A stretch of DNA of 64,000 bases. Origin: Dryocola sp032051265. Its GTDB lineage: Bacteria; Pseudomonadota; Gammaproteobacteria; Enterobacterales; Enterobacteriaceae. Where the stretch lies: NCBI GenBank assembly GCA_032051265.1, contig DAMBYU010000005.1, positions 1-64,000 on the forward strand. Reading direction: 5' to 3'. The notes below the pieces were generated by a model that was not told where the DNA came from, did no database searches, and saw only the letters and a list, made by a program, of their open reading frames with translations. The number at the start of each line of letters is the position of its first letter. The stretch's first letter is position 1. Of the stretch, positions 32,478-41,065 are shown in pieces. Made by a program: the position numbers and the translations under genes.

Positions 32478-33693
32478 GATTGCCTCCAGTGATAAGCGAA
32501 AGGAATGAAGTGCCGTTTTGCGGGGCGGCTGCTTTGAAGTAATCACATACCGTAGCGCCCACGTCTGAAAGCGTCTTTCTTAGGCCAAGCTGCGCCGGGG
32601 CGATACCCGGTTGCCAGACCAGAAGAGGTACATTCTCACGAGTGTGTTGGCTGTGGCCGATTGTGGGATCGTTGCCGTGATCCGCCATGACGATCAGGCA
32701 ATCTCCGGGCATCATGGCCCTTATCAGGCGGTCAAGATTCTTATCAACAACCTGTAACCGCTCGGCGTAACGCCCGACGTCCTGCGCATGCCCGGCAAGG
32801 TCGGTTTCCTGAATGTTGGTACAGATGAAAACGTCGCCCGGCTTTTGTACTTCTTCCAGAGTGATATCCATGATCCGCTGGCTATCGACCAGATTCTGAA
32901 AGCTCACACCGTGCGGATTAAGGACGATATCCGCGACTTTGCCAACCAGCACCGTTTTAACGCCTGCATCGTGCAGTTTTTGCGGTACCTGAACGCTGGC
33001 ATCCACGCCAAAGCCCATGTGTACAACCTGAAAACCGCTCTTATAAACGCCAGAGCGCGGTGCATTAATACCGATGTAAATACCCTGTTTTTCTTCCGCC
33101 GCAGCCATGATCTGCTGGCTGCTTTCCAGCATGCCGCCAAAGGCGATGACGCGGCCAACCTGTACGCATCGACGCACAATTTGGCCGATAGTACGCACCT
33201 CCTCGAAAGAGATGGCAGCAAGATTGGCGCTAATATTAAATACCTGCCCGAGGTCAGCTTCGAGATTGTCGCCAATCGCCACCGCCTGATTCACCCACAG
33301 ATACTGCAAACCTTCCCCAATACGCTCGACCTGCCAGCGGTCGGCAATCAGCGCCCGCTCAACTTCATCAATTACCCCGGAGAACGGCATGCGTAACGGA
33401 GCCTGCGGGCGTGTGCCGAGTATTTCTTGATGGCCCATAAAAGTGTCACCGCCCTCGTGTTGCAGCTCCGCCGTACCATAAGCCGCGCTGAAGGAAGGTT
33501 TCATGGCTCCTGCTTCAAACCCAAGCGCATTAATCAGGCCGAGTTTCTCCAGCACAGGTAAACGCAGCCGCGGGTACTGCTGCAAAATATGGCCACAGGT
33601 GTTCGCGCCAATATCCTGAGGCCTGACCTGCGGCACATCATCCATGGCGCCAACGCCAAAACTGTCTATCACCACTACCACAAACTTACTCAC
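32470..33693 (-). CDS. yhfW: YhfW, phosphopentomutase-like metalloenzyme
   Basis: 407 residues from GTG 33693, chosen because GGAGG lies 5 nt upstream and the start matches E. coli YhfW (408 residues). Alkaline phosphatase superfamily with VVVIDSFGVGAMDD (metal Asp), GGDTFMGHQEILGT (Thr in the position phosphorylated in phosphopentomutase) and MADHGNDPTIGHSQHTRENV (metal Asp/His). A mutase or phosphatase of a phosphorylated sugar-like compound is expected. Overlaps yhfX and php by 8 nt each. Confidence 0.92.
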   Translation of the reverse strand: MSKFVVVVIDSFGVGAMDDVPQVRPQDIGANTCGHILQQYPRLRLPVLEKLGLINALGFEAGAMKPSFSAAYGTAELQHEGGDTFMGHQEILGTRPQAPLRMPFSGVIDEVERALIADRWQVERIGEGLQYLWVNQAVAIGDNLEADLGQVFNISANLAAISFEEVRTIGQIVRRCVQVGRVIAFGGMLESSQQIMAAAEEKQGIYIGINAPRSGVYKSGFQVVHMGFGVDASVQVPQKLHDAGVKTVLVGKVADIVLNPHGVSFQNLVDSQRIMDITLEEVQKPGDVFICTNIQETDLAGHAQDVGRYAERLQVVDKNLDRLIRAMMPGDCLIVMADHGNDPTIGHSQHTRENVPLLVWQPGIAPAQLGLRKTLSDVGATVCDYFKAAAPQNGTSFLSLITGGNHG

Positions 33694-34861
33694 GTAGACC
33701 TCCGGAAATGGGGTTACCGAGACTGTCATACAGCGCTTCGAGAACTGGTTTTCCGCTAGCGATGCCGGTTACCAGCGCAACGTCGCTGCGCGTTACAAAT
33801 ATCTGGGTGCGAAAACACATCACCACCGGACTGCCGACCGGGAATTCACCCGCCAGCGGGAGGTGATAATCAATACTGCTGTTGTCTATTGGCAGGAGAG
33901 TGGCCGGTACGGCGCCGTTGCACTGTGGCGGATAAACCAACGCATTTTGCGCATGCCCTCTGCGGTAATAGCCGCCGCCAAAGCAGTAGCTATTGCCCTG
34001 AAACTGGTGGGAGATTTCGGTGAGATAGAGCATGGCAATCCGTTCCGGTTGGTCGCCATGCTGGTTGGCCGGAATAGTGCCAGTCAGCGCATGCCCTGGC
34101 TCTGCATGCGTTACGCCATGTTCCGCCAGCAGCGATAGCGTGCTGCAGCTTGAGGCAGAAGGCGCGTTTATCTGTTCAATTTCAATACCCTGCTTTCGTA
34201 AACGATCGCGAGCCTGCAACAGCGTATGCAGGTTAGGCGTTGGTAGAGTTTGCTGCCGATCTTCATCCCAAAGCAGGCAAGGAAAATGCGTCAGCCCCGC
34301 GAGTTTTACACCGGGAAGCGTGCGGATCGCATGCACTATTTCATCAAGTTGCGAAAGCGGGAAACCGGCTTCCTGGCCCGGATACAGCTTATCCTGCCCG
34401 TCGAAGACTTTGAGCATCACTGACTGAACTCGACCGGCCTCTGACGCCACGGCGGAGATTTGCCGCGCTTTTTCCAGTGAGAATACCGTGATCATCTCCG
34501 TTGGCGACATGATGCTTTCCGCCACCTGGCTTTCAGGTACCTGGACCAGATGCCCGACATGCGAAACCCGCACATCGGCATTGCGAAGCGCGCGTGCCTC
34601 TTTGAAGTCCACCGCTACCGTGCCGCGAAAACCCAGCTCAATAAGCTTCTTTGCAAGCCAGGGATTGCGCCCCAGCTGTTTTGTCATCAGATAAAGCGTG
34701 ATGCCGTGCCGACCTGCAGCGTCAAGCAGACAGCGGCCGTTTTCCATCACCTGGTCGACATCAATAACGTAGGTATCTGGCAGGATGGCGCCCTGCTGCC
34801 ATAGCTGGCGCGCAGCCTGAATCAGTGCCGGGTTTTGCGCCTTGAGTGCTCTAATAAACAT
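33686..34861 (-). CDS. yhfX: YhfX, PLP-dependent alanine racemase-fold enzyme
   Basis: 391 residues from ATG 34861 with GAGG 8 nt upstream; the ATG six codons earlier has no ribosome binding site. Fold-type III PLP barrel: the VIDVDQVMENG start and the Lys in LYLMTKQLGRN are where alanine racemase-like enzymes bind PLP. EPGHALTGTIPANQ and SYCFGGGYYRRGHAQ are conserved with E. coli YhfX (387 residues). First gene after a candidate operator, so probably the head of yhfXW-php-yhfUTS. Substrate unknown. Confidence 0.9.
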   Translation of the reverse strand: MFIRALKAQNPALIQAARQLWQQGAILPDTYVIDVDQVMENGRCLLDAAGRHGITLYLMTKQLGRNPWLAKKLIELGFRGTVAVDFKEARALRNADVRVSHVGHLVQVPESQVAESIMSPTEMITVFSLEKARQISAVASEAGRVQSVMLKVFDGQDKLYPGQEAGFPLSQLDEIVHAIRTLPGVKLAGLTHFPCLLWDEDRQQTLPTPNLHTLLQARDRLRKQGIEIEQINAPSASSCSTLSLLAEHGVTHAEPGHALTGTIPANQHGDQPERIAMLYLTEISHQFQGNSYCFGGGYYRRGHAQNALVYPPQCNGAVPATLLPIDNSSIDYHLPLAGEFPVGSPVVMCFRTQIFVTRSDVALVTGIASGKPVLEALYDSLGNPISGGLRE

Positions 34862-34901
34862 GCCTGCCTCTGCCTGCATACAGATGATAAAATTCTAAAT
34901 C

Positions 34902-34915
34902 ATCATTTTTTTGAA
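34902..34915 (-). promoter_or_regulatory. Candidate YhfZ operator upstream of yhfX
   Basis: On the minus strand TTCAAAAAAATGAT, 12 of 14 positions identical to the palindrome TTCATAAAAATGAA found upstream of yhfZ. It lies 40 nt before the yhfX start in the 91-nt yhfY-yhfX gap, where a promoter would be. The link to YhfZ is inferred from repetition and position only. Confidence 0.45.
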
Positions 34916-34952
34916 TATTTAGCGCAAAATGATTCGCGCGCAGAACGTTTCG

Positions 34953-35309
34953 TTAGCCTTTGCTGACCAACCACAGGCTAAAGAGATTCGCCAGCAGGTA
35001 GCCTTCTTCATTGGGATGAAGCCGCACAGCAAACGGAACCAGCAAAGCCCGATGAATAGGCTGTATCTGCGGCCAGACCTCGGAAGTTACGATCTCTTCA
35101 AGAAATTCTGCATCCAGCGGACCAATCTCTTCGCCTCGACGGCTACGCATCAGCGCGTTGGCCATATGCGTGATAGCCATCTCACCTTGCTCATTGCGCA
35201 CCGGAATGGCCCATACGGTTTCAAGTTGCGTGACGACGTTCAGCATGCCGTCACGGATATCCTTATCAATGAGCCCTGCCTGATACAGGAGGTTGAGTCT
35301 CTCTTCCAT
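34953..35309 (-). CDS. yhfY: YhfY, stand-alone PRD-domain protein
   Basis: 118 residues, the size of one PTS regulation domain (PRD). THMANALMRSRRGEEI matches the first conserved PRD histidine region. The second region, NEEGYLLANLFSLW, has no histidine where PRDs usually carry one. In PRDs such histidines are phosphorylated by PTS proteins. No DNA-binding domain is present, so it may modulate YhfZ. It follows yhfZ by 23 nt. Confidence 0.85.
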   Translation of the reverse strand: MEERLNLLYQAGLIDKDIRDGMLNVVTQLETVWAIPVRNEQGEMAITHMANALMRSRRGEEIGPLDAEFLEEIVTSEVWPQIQPIHRALLVPFAVRLHPNEEGYLLANLFSLWLVSKG

Positions 35310-35332
35310 ACTGCCTTACCTCTTGAAAATGC

Positions 35333-36235
35333 TCAGTAACTCGGTTCCTGTACGCCTGCCAGCACGCGTTGCTGGTGGGCAAGTAATTCTGCTTTATCCA
35401 CCACGGTGCGCAGCAGTTGCTGGATGGGTATATCATCTGCACGGGTCAGAATTACCGCTTCTGAAGCATCCGTGAAACGTGAATCCTCCGGCAGAGGTTT
35501 CGCCACCAGCCCGTGCGGTTCGAGATCGACCTCGTTGGTGACATTCCAGATAACCGCGTCAATCTCACCTTTCGCGATACGATTCAGGCACTCGTAGTAC
35601 GGAACATCAAGCAGTTCAACCACCCGATCAGAAAAGTAAATCTCCGTCATGATGCGCTGATCGGCTGACCGTGGGTCCAGGCCAACTTTTTTAATCTGCC
35701 GATCGCCTGCGCGACAGATCAGTTTGTGCTCGCCAACGTAGGTATGTGGGCCAAGTTCCAACGCCATACATACATCTTCCTTATCAAAATAGCTTTGCGC
35801 AGCAAGCCTTGATACCACCGCCAGGTCGTAAACACCGTTGAGCAGGCATTCCACGCGCACGTCTGAACCACGCATATGGGCATAATAAAACGGGATACCG
35901 TCAAACTGTGCTTTAAGCCCGCTCGCTAAACCCTCATACAGGCGGGTGTAGGGCAAAGGCATGGCGCAGACTACATTGCCAATATCCGCAAAGGCCAACA
36001 GAGCTTTGTTATCCATACTGACCAGATAACTGCCGTTACGCCCACGTCTTTCAACCGTTACCGCGTCCGCCTTCTCAAGCGTCTTTAACGCCGCCTGAAT
36101 CAATCCCACAGAAAAATGGCATTCAGTCGCCAATTCATCGATGGTTTTCAACCGGTTGCCACTTTTCTCACCCAGCAAATAACGCGCCAGGCTAGCCTGT
36201 GCGACACCCTCTTTCTTGATAAAGCTACGGCTCAT
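35333..36235 (-). CDS. yhfZ: YhfZ, HTH transcriptional regulator of the yhf cluster
   Basis: 300 residues. An N-terminal winged helix-turn-helix (about 10-75) contains IDELATECHFSVGLIQAALK. The C-terminal part (about 90-290) resembles a small-molecule binding domain of the periplasmic-binding type. First gene of the cluster; two TTCAT...ATGAA palindromes sit directly upstream, suggesting autoregulation. Ligand unknown. E. coli YhfZ has 301 residues. Confidence 0.88.
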   Translation of the reverse strand: MSRSFIKKEGVAQASLARYLLGEKSGNRLKTIDELATECHFSVGLIQAALKTLEKADAVTVERRGRNGSYLVSMDNKALLAFADIGNVVCAMPLPYTRLYEGLASGLKAQFDGIPFYYAHMRGSDVRVECLLNGVYDLAVVSRLAAQSYFDKEDVCMALELGPHTYVGEHKLICRAGDRQIKKVGLDPRSADQRIMTEIYFSDRVVELLDVPYYECLNRIAKGEIDAVIWNVTNEVDLEPHGLVAKPLPEDSRFTDASEAVILTRADDIPIQQLLRTVVDKAELLAHQQRVLAGVQEPSY

Positions 36236-36243
36236 ATTTAATC

Positions 36244-36281
36244 TTCATTTTATTGAATAGATTTATCTTCATAAAAATGAA
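36244..36281 (-). promoter_or_regulatory. Pair of candidate YhfZ operators upstream of yhfZ
   Basis: Two palindromes, TTCATTTTATTGAA (36244-36257) and TTCATAAAAATGAA (36268-36281), lie 24 nt apart centre to centre; the second has perfect 5-nt arms. The first is 8 nt upstream of the yhfZ ATG and would overlap its leader; the pair would cover the promoter. A third copy precedes yhfX. The spacing of about two helical turns suits side-by-side dimers. Confidence 0.5.
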
Positions 36282-36324
36282 TATAAATGGCAAACGGGGG
36301 AGAGGCAAAAGGAGAATGGCGTCA

Positions 36325-36353
36325 CAAAAAAACCCGCCTGGGTTGGCGGGTTG
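36325..36353 (-). terminator. Rho-independent terminator of trpS
   Basis: On the minus strand AACCCGCC and GGCGGGTT form the stem and are followed by TTTTTTTG. It ends the gene string from damX to trpS and separates it from yhfZ. Confidence 0.92.
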
Positions 36354-36373
36354 TTGGTTAATCAAAGCGACAA

Positions 36374-37378
36374 TTAAGGCTGAGCAACAAAGCCAATCAC
36401 TTCGTATACCTTTTTCAGCGTTGCGCTGGCGTGAGAACGTGCTTTTTCAGCGCCATCCTTCATAATCTGCTGCAGGAAGGCTTCGTCATTGCGATAGCGG
36501 TTATAACGCTCCTGGAGTTCGGTCAGCATACCTGAAACGGCGTCCGCTACGTCACCTTTCAGATGACCATACATTTTGCCTTCAAAGTGCTGCTCAAGTT
36601 CCGGGATAGTTTTGCCTGTTACGCCAGCCATAATATCCAGCAGGTTGGAAACCCCGGCTTTGTTGACCACGTCGTAGCGCACAACAGGTGGCTCATCGGA
36701 GTCTGTTACCGCACGCTTAAGTTTCTTCACGACGGATTTCGGGTCTTCCAGCAGGCCGATAACATTGTTGCGGTTATCGTCAGATTTGGACATTTTCCGG
36801 GTTGGTTCCAGCAGGGACATTACGCGCGCGCCGGACTTAGGAATAAATGGCTCCGGCACTTTGAATACTTCGCCATATATCGCGTTAAAGCGCGCGGCGA
36901 TATCACGGCTCAACTCTAGGTGCTGTTTCTGATCTTCACCTACCGGTACCAGGTTGGTCTGGTAGAGCAGAATATCGGCCGCCATCAATACCGGATAGTC
37001 GAACAAACCGGCGTTGATATTTTCAGCGTAGCGCGATGATTTGTCCTTAAACTGCGTCATGCGGCTCAGCTCGCCAAAGTAGGTGTAGCAGTTGAGCACC
37101 CAGCTTAGCTGGGCATGTTCAGGCACGTGAGACTGAACGAAAATCGTACTTTTTTCCGGATCGATGCCGCATGCAAGATAGAGCGCCAGCGTATCTAACG
37201 TCGCTTTGCGCAGCGCATTCGCATCCTGGCGCACGGTGATCGCGTGCTGGTCAACGATGCAGTAAATGCAGTGGTAATCGTCCTGCATGTGAACCCACTG
37301 ACGCAGCGCACCCATATAGTTACCGATGGTTAGTTCACCTGAAGGCTGTGCGCCGCTAAAAACGATGGGCTTACTCAT
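36374..37378 (-). CDS. trpS: Tryptophanyl-tRNA synthetase
   Basis: 334 residues from ATG 37378 (MSKPIVFSGAQPSGELTIGN); the upstream 25-residue extension lies inside gph and is rejected. Class I synthetase: the HIGH-like motif is GELTIGNY and the KMSKS motif is KMSKSDDN. It charges tRNA-Trp. The start overlaps the gph stop by 8 nt in ATGAGTAA, implying translational coupling. Length equals the E. coli enzyme. Confidence 0.98.
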   Translation of the reverse strand: MSKPIVFSGAQPSGELTIGNYMGALRQWVHMQDDYHCIYCIVDQHAITVRQDANALRKATLDTLALYLACGIDPEKSTIFVQSHVPEHAQLSWVLNCYTYFGELSRMTQFKDKSSRYAENINAGLFDYPVLMAADILLYQTNLVPVGEDQKQHLELSRDIAARFNAIYGEVFKVPEPFIPKSGARVMSLLEPTRKMSKSDDNRNNVIGLLEDPKSVVKKLKRAVTDSDEPPVVRYDVVNKAGVSNLLDIMAGVTGKTIPELEQHFEGKMYGHLKGDVADAVSGMLTELQERYNRYRNDEAFLQQIMKDGAEKARSHASATLKKVYEVIGFVAQP

Positions 37379-38084
37379 GTTCTGATTCCTGATTTTCTTT
37401 GCAAGGGAGCCCGAGAACGGGCAATAAGTCGCTGAACTTATCAAACACGACATCCGGTTTGCTCAGTTCAATAGCTTCACCATAGTTGTAACCGTAGGTC
37501 ATGCCCACACTTGGGCAGCCCGCGGCCTGTGCGGCAAGAATATCATTGCGGGAATCCCCCACAAACAATAACGCTTCCGCGCTCAGGTTCAGTTTTTCCA
37601 TAACTTTGAACAGCGGTTCCGGATGCGGCTTTTTGTTTTCCACATCATCGCCGCCGATAACCACCTGGAAGTATTCGGCGATGCCCAGCTTTTCGAGTAG
37701 CGGCATGACAAACGGCGTTGGTTTATTAGTCACCAGCCCCATGGGCAGGCCATTTTCTGCCAGTACTGCCAGCGTACTCGCCACTTCAGGGAACAGGAAG
37801 CTGCCTTCGTCGACGGTCTGCGCATAGAAAGAATCAAACAGTTTGCGCGCCATCAGGCACTGGTCGAACTGCGGCTCCTGGCCTTTTAAGGCCCACGTCA
37901 GCGCGCGTTGCACCAGCACATCAGCCCCGTTGCCGATCCATTTTTCTACGTTCTCTTCACCTGCGGCCGGCAGTTCAAGGGCATATAAAGCCTGATCCAT
38001 CGCCTGGCTCAGGCCGAGCGCCGTATCCACCAGCGTACCGTCAAGATCGAAAGCGATACCGCGAATTTTTTCTAACTTATTCAT
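37371..38084 (-). CDS. gph: Phosphoglycolate phosphatase
   Basis: 237 residues, a little shorter than the 252-residue E. coli protein; the C-terminus ends sooner. HAD motif I is FDLDGTLVDT (nucleophile Asp), motif II LVTNKPT, motif III/IV VGDSRNDILAA. It removes 2-phosphoglycolate that arises from DNA end repair. Overlaps rpe and trpS by 8 nt each. Confidence 0.95.
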   Translation of the reverse strand: MNKLEKIRGIAFDLDGTLVDTALGLSQAMDQALYALELPAAGEENVEKWIGNGADVLVQRALTWALKGQEPQFDQCLMARKLFDSFYAQTVDEGSFLFPEVASTLAVLAENGLPMGLVTNKPTPFVMPLLEKLGIAEYFQVVIGGDDVENKKPHPEPLFKVMEKLNLSAEALLFVGDSRNDILAAQAAGCPSVGMTYGYNYGEAIELSKPDVVFDKFSDLLPVLGLPCKENQESEHE

Positions 38085-38754
38085 GACTTACCTTTGCCAG
38101 TTCATCGCGCATGCGATCGATGACCGCTTTATAATCTGGTTGACTGAAGATGGCCGAGCCGGCGACAAACATGTCCGCGCCCGCCGCGGCAATCTCGGCA
38201 ATATTTTCGACTTTCACGCCACCATCCACTTCAAGACGAATGTCATAGCCAGACGCATCAATACGCTCGCGTACCTGTCGCAGTTTTTCCAGCGTATGCG
38301 GTATGAACGACTGGCCGCCGAAGCCTGGGTTTACAGACATCAGCAAAATGACGTCCAGTTTATCCATCACGTGATCCAGCCAGCTCAGCGAGGTTGCCGG
38401 GTTAAACACCAGCCCTGCTTTACAGCCGTGCTCTTTAATGAGCTGCAGGGAACGGTCAACATGCTCAGAGGCTTCCGGATGAAAGGTGATAATACTGGCG
38501 CCTGCTTCGGCGAAATCCGGAATGATGCGATCGACAGGCTTGACCATCAGATGCACGTCAATCGGCGCGGTGATGCCGTAATCACGCAGAGATTTCAGCA
38601 CCATCGGACCAATGGTCAGATTGGGAACATAGTGGTTATCCATAACATCGAAATGGACGACGTCGCTACCGGCAGCCAGCACTCTGGCCGTATCTTCGCC
38701 CAGGCGGGCAAAATCGGCAGACAGAATTGAGGGGGCAATCAAATACTGTTTCAT
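38077..38754 (-). CDS. rpe: Ribulose-phosphate 3-epimerase
   Basis: 225 residues from ATG 38754 (MKQYLIAPSILSADFARLGE); seven codons of upstream extension are rejected. TIM barrel with metal-binding HFDVMD and VHLMV, the MSVNPGFGGQSF loop and the catalytic Asp in EVDGGV. It interconverts ribulose-5-P and xylulose-5-P in the pentose phosphate pathway. Co-oriented with dam upstream, gap 43 nt. Confidence 0.97.
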   Translation of the reverse strand: MKQYLIAPSILSADFARLGEDTARVLAAGSDVVHFDVMDNHYVPNLTIGPMVLKSLRDYGITAPIDVHLMVKPVDRIIPDFAEAGASIITFHPEASEHVDRSLQLIKEHGCKAGLVFNPATSLSWLDHVMDKLDVILLMSVNPGFGGQSFIPHTLEKLRQVRERIDASGYDIRLEVDGGVKVENIAEIAAAGADMFVAGSAIFSQPDYKAVIDRMRDELAKVSHE

Positions 38755-38797
38755 CCGCTTCTCCTGGAGTTTCAATTTTGGGGGCGAACGAAACGCC

Positions 38798-39613
38798 TCA
38801 GGCTACGCCGTAGAGCGCCAGCAGTTCGTCCACCTTATTACGCGTTCCACCATTTCTGCTGATGCTGCGTCTTACCTGCAGCTTATGCAGCTTCGCCTGC
38901 TGATACCACAGCTTGGTCAGCTCCGTATCATGATTAGAAATCAATACCGGAATGCCATCCCTTTGCAGCTTTTCTGCCAGTTCTGCCAGATGCTGCTGCT
39001 GCACCATACTGAAGCTGTCGGTATGGTAAGCCGTGAAATTTGCCGTGGCGGATAACGGGGCATACGGCGGATCGCAATATACCACCGAGCCTGCGGCAAC
39101 GTCCGTCATGCTGATATCATACGACTGGCAGACAAAAGTAGCGTGTTGTGCCCGCTCGGCAAAATGGTGCAGCTCCTCTTCGGGGAAGTAGGGCTTGCTG
39201 TAGCGGCCGAAAGGCACGTTGAATTCACCACGCAGGTTATAACGGCACAGCCCGTTGTAACAATGGCGGTTAAGGTATAAAAACAGTACCGCACGACGAA
39301 ACGCGTCGCTGCACTGATTAAATTCGGCACGAAAACGATAGAAGGCTTCGCTGTCGTTAAGCTCAGGCGTAAACAGGCCGCGAGCTTCCTGGACATACTC
39401 GCCAGTACGCGCTTTGACAATGTTATACAGGTTAATCAGATCGCTGTTGATATCCGCGAGGATATAGCGGGAATAGTCAGTGTTCAGAAAGACGGAGCCT
39501 GCACCAACGAACGGCTCAATCAGACAATCACCTTCCGGCAGATACTTCTTTATCTCGTCAAGCAGGGGGTATTTCCCCCCTGCCCATTTCAGAAAAGCGC
39601 GATTTTTTTTCAT
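38798..39613 (-). CDS. dam: DNA adenine methylase (GATC)
   Basis: 271 residues (278 in E. coli). Alpha-class N6-adenine methyltransferase: AdoMet motif FLKWAGGKYPLLDEI at residues 8-22 and FVGAGSVFLN; catalytic motif DPPY in VYCDPPYAPL at about residue 181. It methylates GATC for mismatch repair, replication timing and gene regulation. It follows damX with a 64-nt gap, as in E. coli. Confidence 0.97.
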   Translation of the reverse strand: MKKNRAFLKWAGGKYPLLDEIKKYLPEGDCLIEPFVGAGSVFLNTDYSRYILADINSDLINLYNIVKARTGEYVQEARGLFTPELNDSEAFYRFRAEFNQCSDAFRRAVLFLYLNRHCYNGLCRYNLRGEFNVPFGRYSKPYFPEEELHHFAERAQHATFVCQSYDISMTDVAAGSVVYCDPPYAPLSATANFTAYHTDSFSMVQQQHLAELAEKLQRDGIPVLISNHDTELTKLWYQQAKLHKLQVRRSISRNGGTRNKVDELLALYGVA

Positions 39614-39677
39614 GCTGTCTAACTATTTACACCTTCTCCAGCTGTGGAAAGGTTCCGACAGCGACTGCGCTTGTTCA

Positions 39678-40967
39678 TCACTTCAGATCGGACTGAACCT
39701 GATGAATTGGTTTTGCCCACGGGTTCTTCGCCTGCACGTCAGCCGGCAGCGTTGAAACGGCACGTTTCGCCTCGTCTTTGCTGGCGTAGACACCGCTTAC
39801 CAGCACATACCACGGCTGACCGTTACGCACAGTCTGGTACACCATGTAATGTTGCAGCTTCTCTTTCTTCGCCCATGCGTTCAGGTTGGTGGAGTTTGAA
39901 GAAGAGCTGAGCTGCAGCGTGTAATGGCTTCCCGGCGCGCCTTTAATTGCGCTTGCATCGCCGCTCACCGTTGCGCCACTTGTTGCTGGAGCTCTGGCTG
40001 GCGCTTTCGGTGCCGCCGTTGCCGCAGGCGCCTTAACAGGTTCTTTAACCGGAGCCGCTACCGCAGGTTCACTACGTTTCGCAGTCGTAGCCGGCTTTGG
40101 TACCGCTACGTTAGTTTTCGCCGTCGCCTGAGGTTTAGGTTGTGCTGGCTGAGCTTTGTGCGGCTCAATCACCACTTTTTTACGCTCCGGCCGCGTGGCT
40201 GGCTGACGGACTGGTTCGTTATTTGTAGTTGCCTGAGTCGGCGCAAATGCGGCGTTGCCACCGGCTACACGTGCAACCGTAGCTGGCTGTGTTGGCAGAG
40301 TAGAACCGCTTGCCGCGTTATCGATCTGGCCCTGCTGCGCAGTCAGCGCATTGTTCAGATCGCCCGGGACCTCCACACGCTGCTGCCCTTCCGGGATTGG
40401 CTGCGTTTGTGCTTCGGTTGGGGTAGAAGAAATAGGGGGTAAATTCACTTCCTGCGGCCGTTGGTCCACATTCGCCGTCTGATTAGCAACGATAGCCTCA
40501 CCAGGCTGTGGATGAGAACCATTCGCCTGATTGGCAACGGAGTCACCGGAGTCAGAAAGATCGATACTCTTTTCCGCATTCGGGTTTTTATTGGCCGTTT
40601 CCGTGTCGGTTGAAGGCGATTTGAGCGCGGAACCAATACCAATAATGAGCAGCAGCAGAACCAGAATACCAATCCCCATCATCAGATGCTGACGAGAGAC
40701 AGGTACTTTTTGTTGTGGTGCTTTTCTACGACCGCGCGCGGGACGACGCTCGACGGCTTCAACCTTCAGGCCATCATCGCCTTCATACTGCTCTTCTTCG
40801 TCGCGAGGGCGACGTGAACGCGAGGAACGAGGCTCATCAGCATCAATGTCGACATCATCGACGTTGATCTGCGGTTCGTTATCGAACTCGTCAGACTTGC
40901 GTGAACGATCTCGACGACGATCGCTGGGATCGGGTTTCAGCTCGTCTTCCGGTTTGAATTCATCCAT
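39678..40967 (-). CDS. damX: DamX, SPOR-domain cell division protein
   Basis: 429 residues. A charged cytoplasmic N-terminus (1-93) precedes one membrane segment (about 95-115), then a long Pro/Ala/Gln-rich periplasmic linker and a C-terminal SPOR domain (about 345-425) with YTLQLSSSSN and YVLVSGVYASKDEAKRAVST. SPOR domains bind denuded septal peptidoglycan; DamX localises to the septum. The linker is low complexity and likely the most divergent part. Confidence 0.96.
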   Translation of the reverse strand: MDEFKPEDELKPDPSDRRRDRSRKSDEFDNEPQINVDDVDIDADEPRSSRSRRPRDEEEQYEGDDGLKVEAVERRPARGRRKAPQQKVPVSRQHLMMGIGILVLLLLIIGIGSALKSPSTDTETANKNPNAEKSIDLSDSGDSVANQANGSHPQPGEAIVANQTANVDQRPQEVNLPPISSTPTEAQTQPIPEGQQRVEVPGDLNNALTAQQGQIDNAASGSTLPTQPATVARVAGGNAAFAPTQATTNNEPVRQPATRPERKKVVIEPHKAQPAQPKPQATAKTNVAVPKPATTAKRSEPAVAAPVKEPVKAPAATAAPKAPARAPATSGATVSGDASAIKGAPGSHYTLQLSSSSNSTNLNAWAKKEKLQHYMVYQTVRNGQPWYVLVSGVYASKDEAKRAVSTLPADVQAKNPWAKPIHQVQSDLK

Positions 40968-41065
40968 TTAACACCCCACTCAAAGGCTTATGCCAGCGAA
41001 ACGTACTTTGCACATCACCCGAAGTTAAAAATCGCCCGGTTACGGCGACCAATCATTTCTAATAG

